Positions 62,005 to 64,000 of a stretch of DNA of 64,000 nucleotides are shown one piece after another. Where the stretch lies: NCBI GenBank assembly GCA_025056735.1, contig JANWVR010000104.1:1-64000 (forward strand), written 5' to 3'. Every line of letters starts with the position of its first letter. Positions within the stretch are counted from its first letter, which is position 1. This stretch comes from Saprospiraceae bacterium (GTDB lineage Bacteria > Bacteroidota > Bacteroidia > Chitinophagales > Saprospiraceae). The notes under the pieces were generated by a model. It worked only from the letters and a program-made list of their open reading frames with translations. It ran no database searches and was not told where the DNA came from. The position numbers were made by a program, and so were the translations under genes.

Positions 62005-63564
62005 ATGAAGAAGATAGACAAGCTCGTGCTGACCAGTTTTTTCGGGCCGTTCTTGGTGTCGTTTGCCATCGCCCTGTTTGTGCTCATCATGCAGTTCCTG
62101 TGGCTGTACATTGACGACATGGCAGGCAAAGGCATTGGCATGCTCATTCTGCTGGAAGTCATCGGTTACATGTCTATTTCCATTTTTCCGATGGCACTGC
62201 CGATTGCGGTGCTCATTTCATCGGTGATGGTACTGGGCAATCTGGCCGAGCGCTACGAGCTGTCGAGCATGAAGTCGGCAGGTGTGTCGCTGTTGCGCAT
62301 CATGAGCAGCCTGATCATCGTTTCGTGTTTCATCGGCATTTTCTCTTACGTCTGCTCCGATTATCTCAGCCCGTTGGCCAATCTGAAATTCAAATCGCGC
62401 CTCTACGATATTCGTAAACAGAAGCCCGCGCTGGCCATCGAGGAAGGCGTGTTCAACGACGATTTCCGCCAGTTTGTCATCCGCATTGGCGACAAGGCCA
62501 AAGACAACGAGACAATCCGCGACGTTTTCATCGAGGATCAAAGCCAACTGGGTCGCCTGAAGCTCAACGAAATCATGGCCGACAGCGGCCAGATGTTCAC
62601 GACCAAAGATGGGCGTTTCTTCGTTATGAATCTCTACAACGGTGCTCAATATCAGGAGCCCAGCCCAACGCGCCTGCGCAGCGACGGCAGTAGCGGGGCG
62701 CCATTCATCCGCCTGACCTTTCAGTCCTGGACGAAAGTGTGGGAGCTGAGCGAATTCGAGATGAGCCGTACCGACGAAGACCGTTTCAAAGGACAGCGGA
62801 CGATGCAAACCATCAAGGAACTGCGCCACAGCATAGACTCGCTTCAGCGCGAAATGGACGAGCAACGCCGCGACATGGCTGAAGAGTTGCTGGCCACGCT
62901 TAAGCGGTTGGAAAAGAAGCCCGACCCCCAAAACGACCCCATCGAACGGGAGCGCCTGCGCCAGGACTCCATCCTGCGCGCTAATCGGAAACCCGGCGAC
63001 CCACCTCTGCCTGAACTGGTGCTGCCCGACTTACCCCGGCAAGCGCTGCAAAAAGCGCTGGCGGAGTACGCTACCTGGACCGAAACGTTTGAGCCGCCCT
63101 ATCGCCCACGCCTGTGGCAGGAAGGACTAGTGCAATTGCGCCTGAGCAAATCCGTCGTCGAGCGCCGCTCCAACCAGATCGAATACCGCCGAAAGGAGGC
63201 CGCCAAAATGGGCTACGAGCTCTACGCCAAGTACAGCTTTGCCGTGGTGTGCGTCGTTTTTCTCTTCATCGGCGGCCCCATGGGCGCCATCATCCGCAAG
63301 GGCGGCTTCGGCTACCCTATCCTGGTGTCTATCGTGTTCTTCGTAACGTTTATTATGCTGACCATCCTGTGTCGCAAGCTGGCAGAAGCCTACATCCTGA
63401 CGCCCTTTTGGGCGGCCATGATGCCCAGCTTTGTGCTGGTCCCCATCTCGGCCTTTCTCACCTGGCGCGCGCTGAACGACACGGCCATGTTCAGCACCGA
63501 CCGCATAGACCGCATAGCGCTACGCATGCGCCGTTACTTAGAAAAACGCTTTTTAGGTTCATGA
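62005..63564 (+). CDS. LptF/LptG-family permease
   Basis: A 519-residue YjgP/YjgQ-type protein. Three transmembrane helices at the N-terminus (for example LLEVIGYMSISIFPMALPIA, VLISSVMVLGNLAERYELSS), a large extracytoplasmic region with an inserted helical segment (~residues 255-390), and three C-terminal helices (YSFAVVCVVFLFIGGPMGAI, KGGFGYPILVSIVFFVTFIM). LptF/G form the inner-membrane part of the LptB2FG machine that extracts lipopolysaccharide. Bacteroidota commonly have one larger member. It is 12 nt downstream of rpe and overlaps the following PAP2 gene by four bases (ATGA), so translation is probably coupled. Confidence 0.92.
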   Translation: MKKIDKLVLTSFFGPFLVSFAIALFVLIMQFLWLYIDDMAGKGIGMLILLEVIGYMSISIFPMALPIAVLISSVMVLGNLAERYELSSMKSAGVSLLRIMSSLIIVSCFIGIFSYVCSDYLSPLANLKFKSRLYDIRKQKPALAIEEGVFNDDFRQFVIRIGDKAKDNETIRDVFIEDQSQLGRLKLNEIMADSGQMFTTKDGRFFVMNLYNGAQYQEPSPTRLRSDGSSGAPFIRLTFQSWTKVWELSEFEMSRTDEDRFKGQRTMQTIKELRHSIDSLQREMDEQRRDMAEELLATLKRLEKKPDPQNDPIERERLRQDSILRANRKPGDPPLPELVLPDLPRQALQKALAEYATWTETFEPPYRPRLWQEGLVQLRLSKSVVERRSNQIEYRRKEAAKMGYELYAKYSFAVVCVVFLFIGGPMGAIIRKGGFGYPILVSIVFFVTFIMLTILCRKLAEAYILTPFWAAMMPSFVLVPISAFLTWRALNDTAMFSTDRIDRIALRMRRYLEKRFLGS

Positions 63565-64000
63565 AACAGGCTTTTTGGGCCAATCCCTGGTTTACCATAC
63601 CTGCGCTGGTGTTCATCAACGCGGGTTTGCTGCTTGCGCTGTTTTTACCCCCGGGCATGGAAATTCTCCATCTCAACGACTGGCGCAGGGAACCGCTCAA
63701 CACGTTTTTTCGCTGGGCGACCCGTTTGGGAGAGGTCTGGCCTTTCTTAGCCATCGGCCTGCTGAGCCTGCTGTGGCGCTACCGCATCGCTGTGCTGCTT
63801 GCTATGGGTGGGCTGCTCATTTTTACTTCTTCTCAGTTGCTCAAAGTAACCGTCAGCAAAGACCGCCCCATGCTCTTTTTTGCCAACCATGGGCTGACCG
63901 AGCGGGTCGTGCTGGCGGGCGAATGGCCCCACGGTGGACGCACGAGTTTTCCCTCTGGGCATACGATGACGGCCTTTGGGCTGTTTGGCGTCCTGGCTTT
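63561..64000 (+). CDS. PAP2-family phosphatase, 5' part (cut by the window edge)
   Basis: At least 146 residues of a membrane phosphatase. The visible part has a hydrophobic N-terminus (TIPALVFINAGLLLALFLPP) and the PAP2 motifs KVTVSKDRP (KxxxxxxRP) and RTSFPSGHT (PSGH). Such enzymes dephosphorylate lipid phosphates such as undecaprenyl pyrophosphate or phosphatidylglycerol phosphate; which one cannot be decided from this fragment. The start codon overlaps the lptF-like stop (ATGA), so the two belong to one operon. The remainder with the third motif lies outside the window. Confidence 0.88.
   Translation, partial: MKQAFWANPWFTIPALVFINAGLLLALFLPPGMEILHLNDWRREPLNTFFRWATRLGEVWPFLAIGLLSLLWRYRIAVLLAMGGLLIFTSSQLLKVTVSKDRPMLFFANHGLTERVVLAGEWPHGGRTSFPSGHTMTAFGLFGVLA

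Overview
The window looks like chromosomal DNA of a free-living, GC-rich member of the Bacteroidota, most likely the Saprospiria/Saprospiraceae side of the phylum (inference from gene content, not from a marker-gene tree). Reasons: three very large secreted proteins carrying type IX secretion (T9SS) sorting domains, a PorP/SprF-type T9SS protein, the long Bacteroidota form of glucosamine-6-phosphate deaminase fused to a PIG-L domain, and several upstream sequences of the Bacteroidota type (TTTG, about 20 nt, TAnnTTTG), often very close to the start codon. I found no transposase, integrase, phage structural gene, CRISPR array, rRNA or tRNA.

Layout. 1-3.6 kb: end of a TPR gene, ribosomal genes rplU-rpmA (L27 has an unusual C-terminal extension), crcB, two thioredoxin-fold exported proteins. 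3.9-7.1 kb: an unrecognised 1057-residue protein. 7.1-15 kb: two copies of an intergenic repeat, CapA-like protein, fbp, a MlaF-like ATPase convergent with a MlaE-like permease, an SDR, rsgA, an M23 peptidase. 15-18.9 kb: peroxiredoxin, polysaccharide flippase and SH3 protein on the minus strand, dprA on the plus strand. 19-35 kb: 2303-residue SprB-repeat protein, fadH, a haloperoxidase-fold lipoprotein, a NarL-type response regulator and a 1452-residue multidomain T9SS protein with dockerin-like repeats. 35-39.6 kb: rnpA, rpmH (51 codons, easily missed), phosphopantetheinyl transferase, PorP/SprF, radical SAM protein, VanZ-like protein. 39.9-49.6 kb: a third T9SS protein, a three-gene membrane-associated set, DUF547, a glycosyltransferase, nagB-PIG-L, a Na/Ca exchanger, a NicO-like protein. 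49.7-57 kb: MmcQ, two DUF3592 paralogues, FAD protein, NUDIX, glycosyltransferase, DUF5777, S66 peptidase. 57-64 kb: a repeat-rich noncoding kilobase, an outer-membrane barrel, a coiled-coil membrane protein, a 3'-5' exonuclease and the set rpe-lptF-PAP2.

Most of the window is housekeeping and cell-envelope genes in short transcription units; there is no single large gene system. The secreted proteins and the PorP/SprF protein belong to the T9SS export route. MlaE/MlaF, LptF/G, flippase, CapA, S66 and M23 proteins form an envelope-maintenance theme.

The most unusual feature is a dispersed intergenic element of about 86 nt, present six times in both orientations (7.2-7.4, 26.1 and 57.1-57.6 kb), built around a small palindrome and two internal copies of a CAGGATGnTAGATG-like word. 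Other points of interest are the L27 fusion, the orphan 1057-residue protein, a haloperoxidase homologue lacking two expected active-site residues, an Asp-to-Thr change in the deaminase, and heptamer (GTGAAAA) tracts that begin at gene ends.
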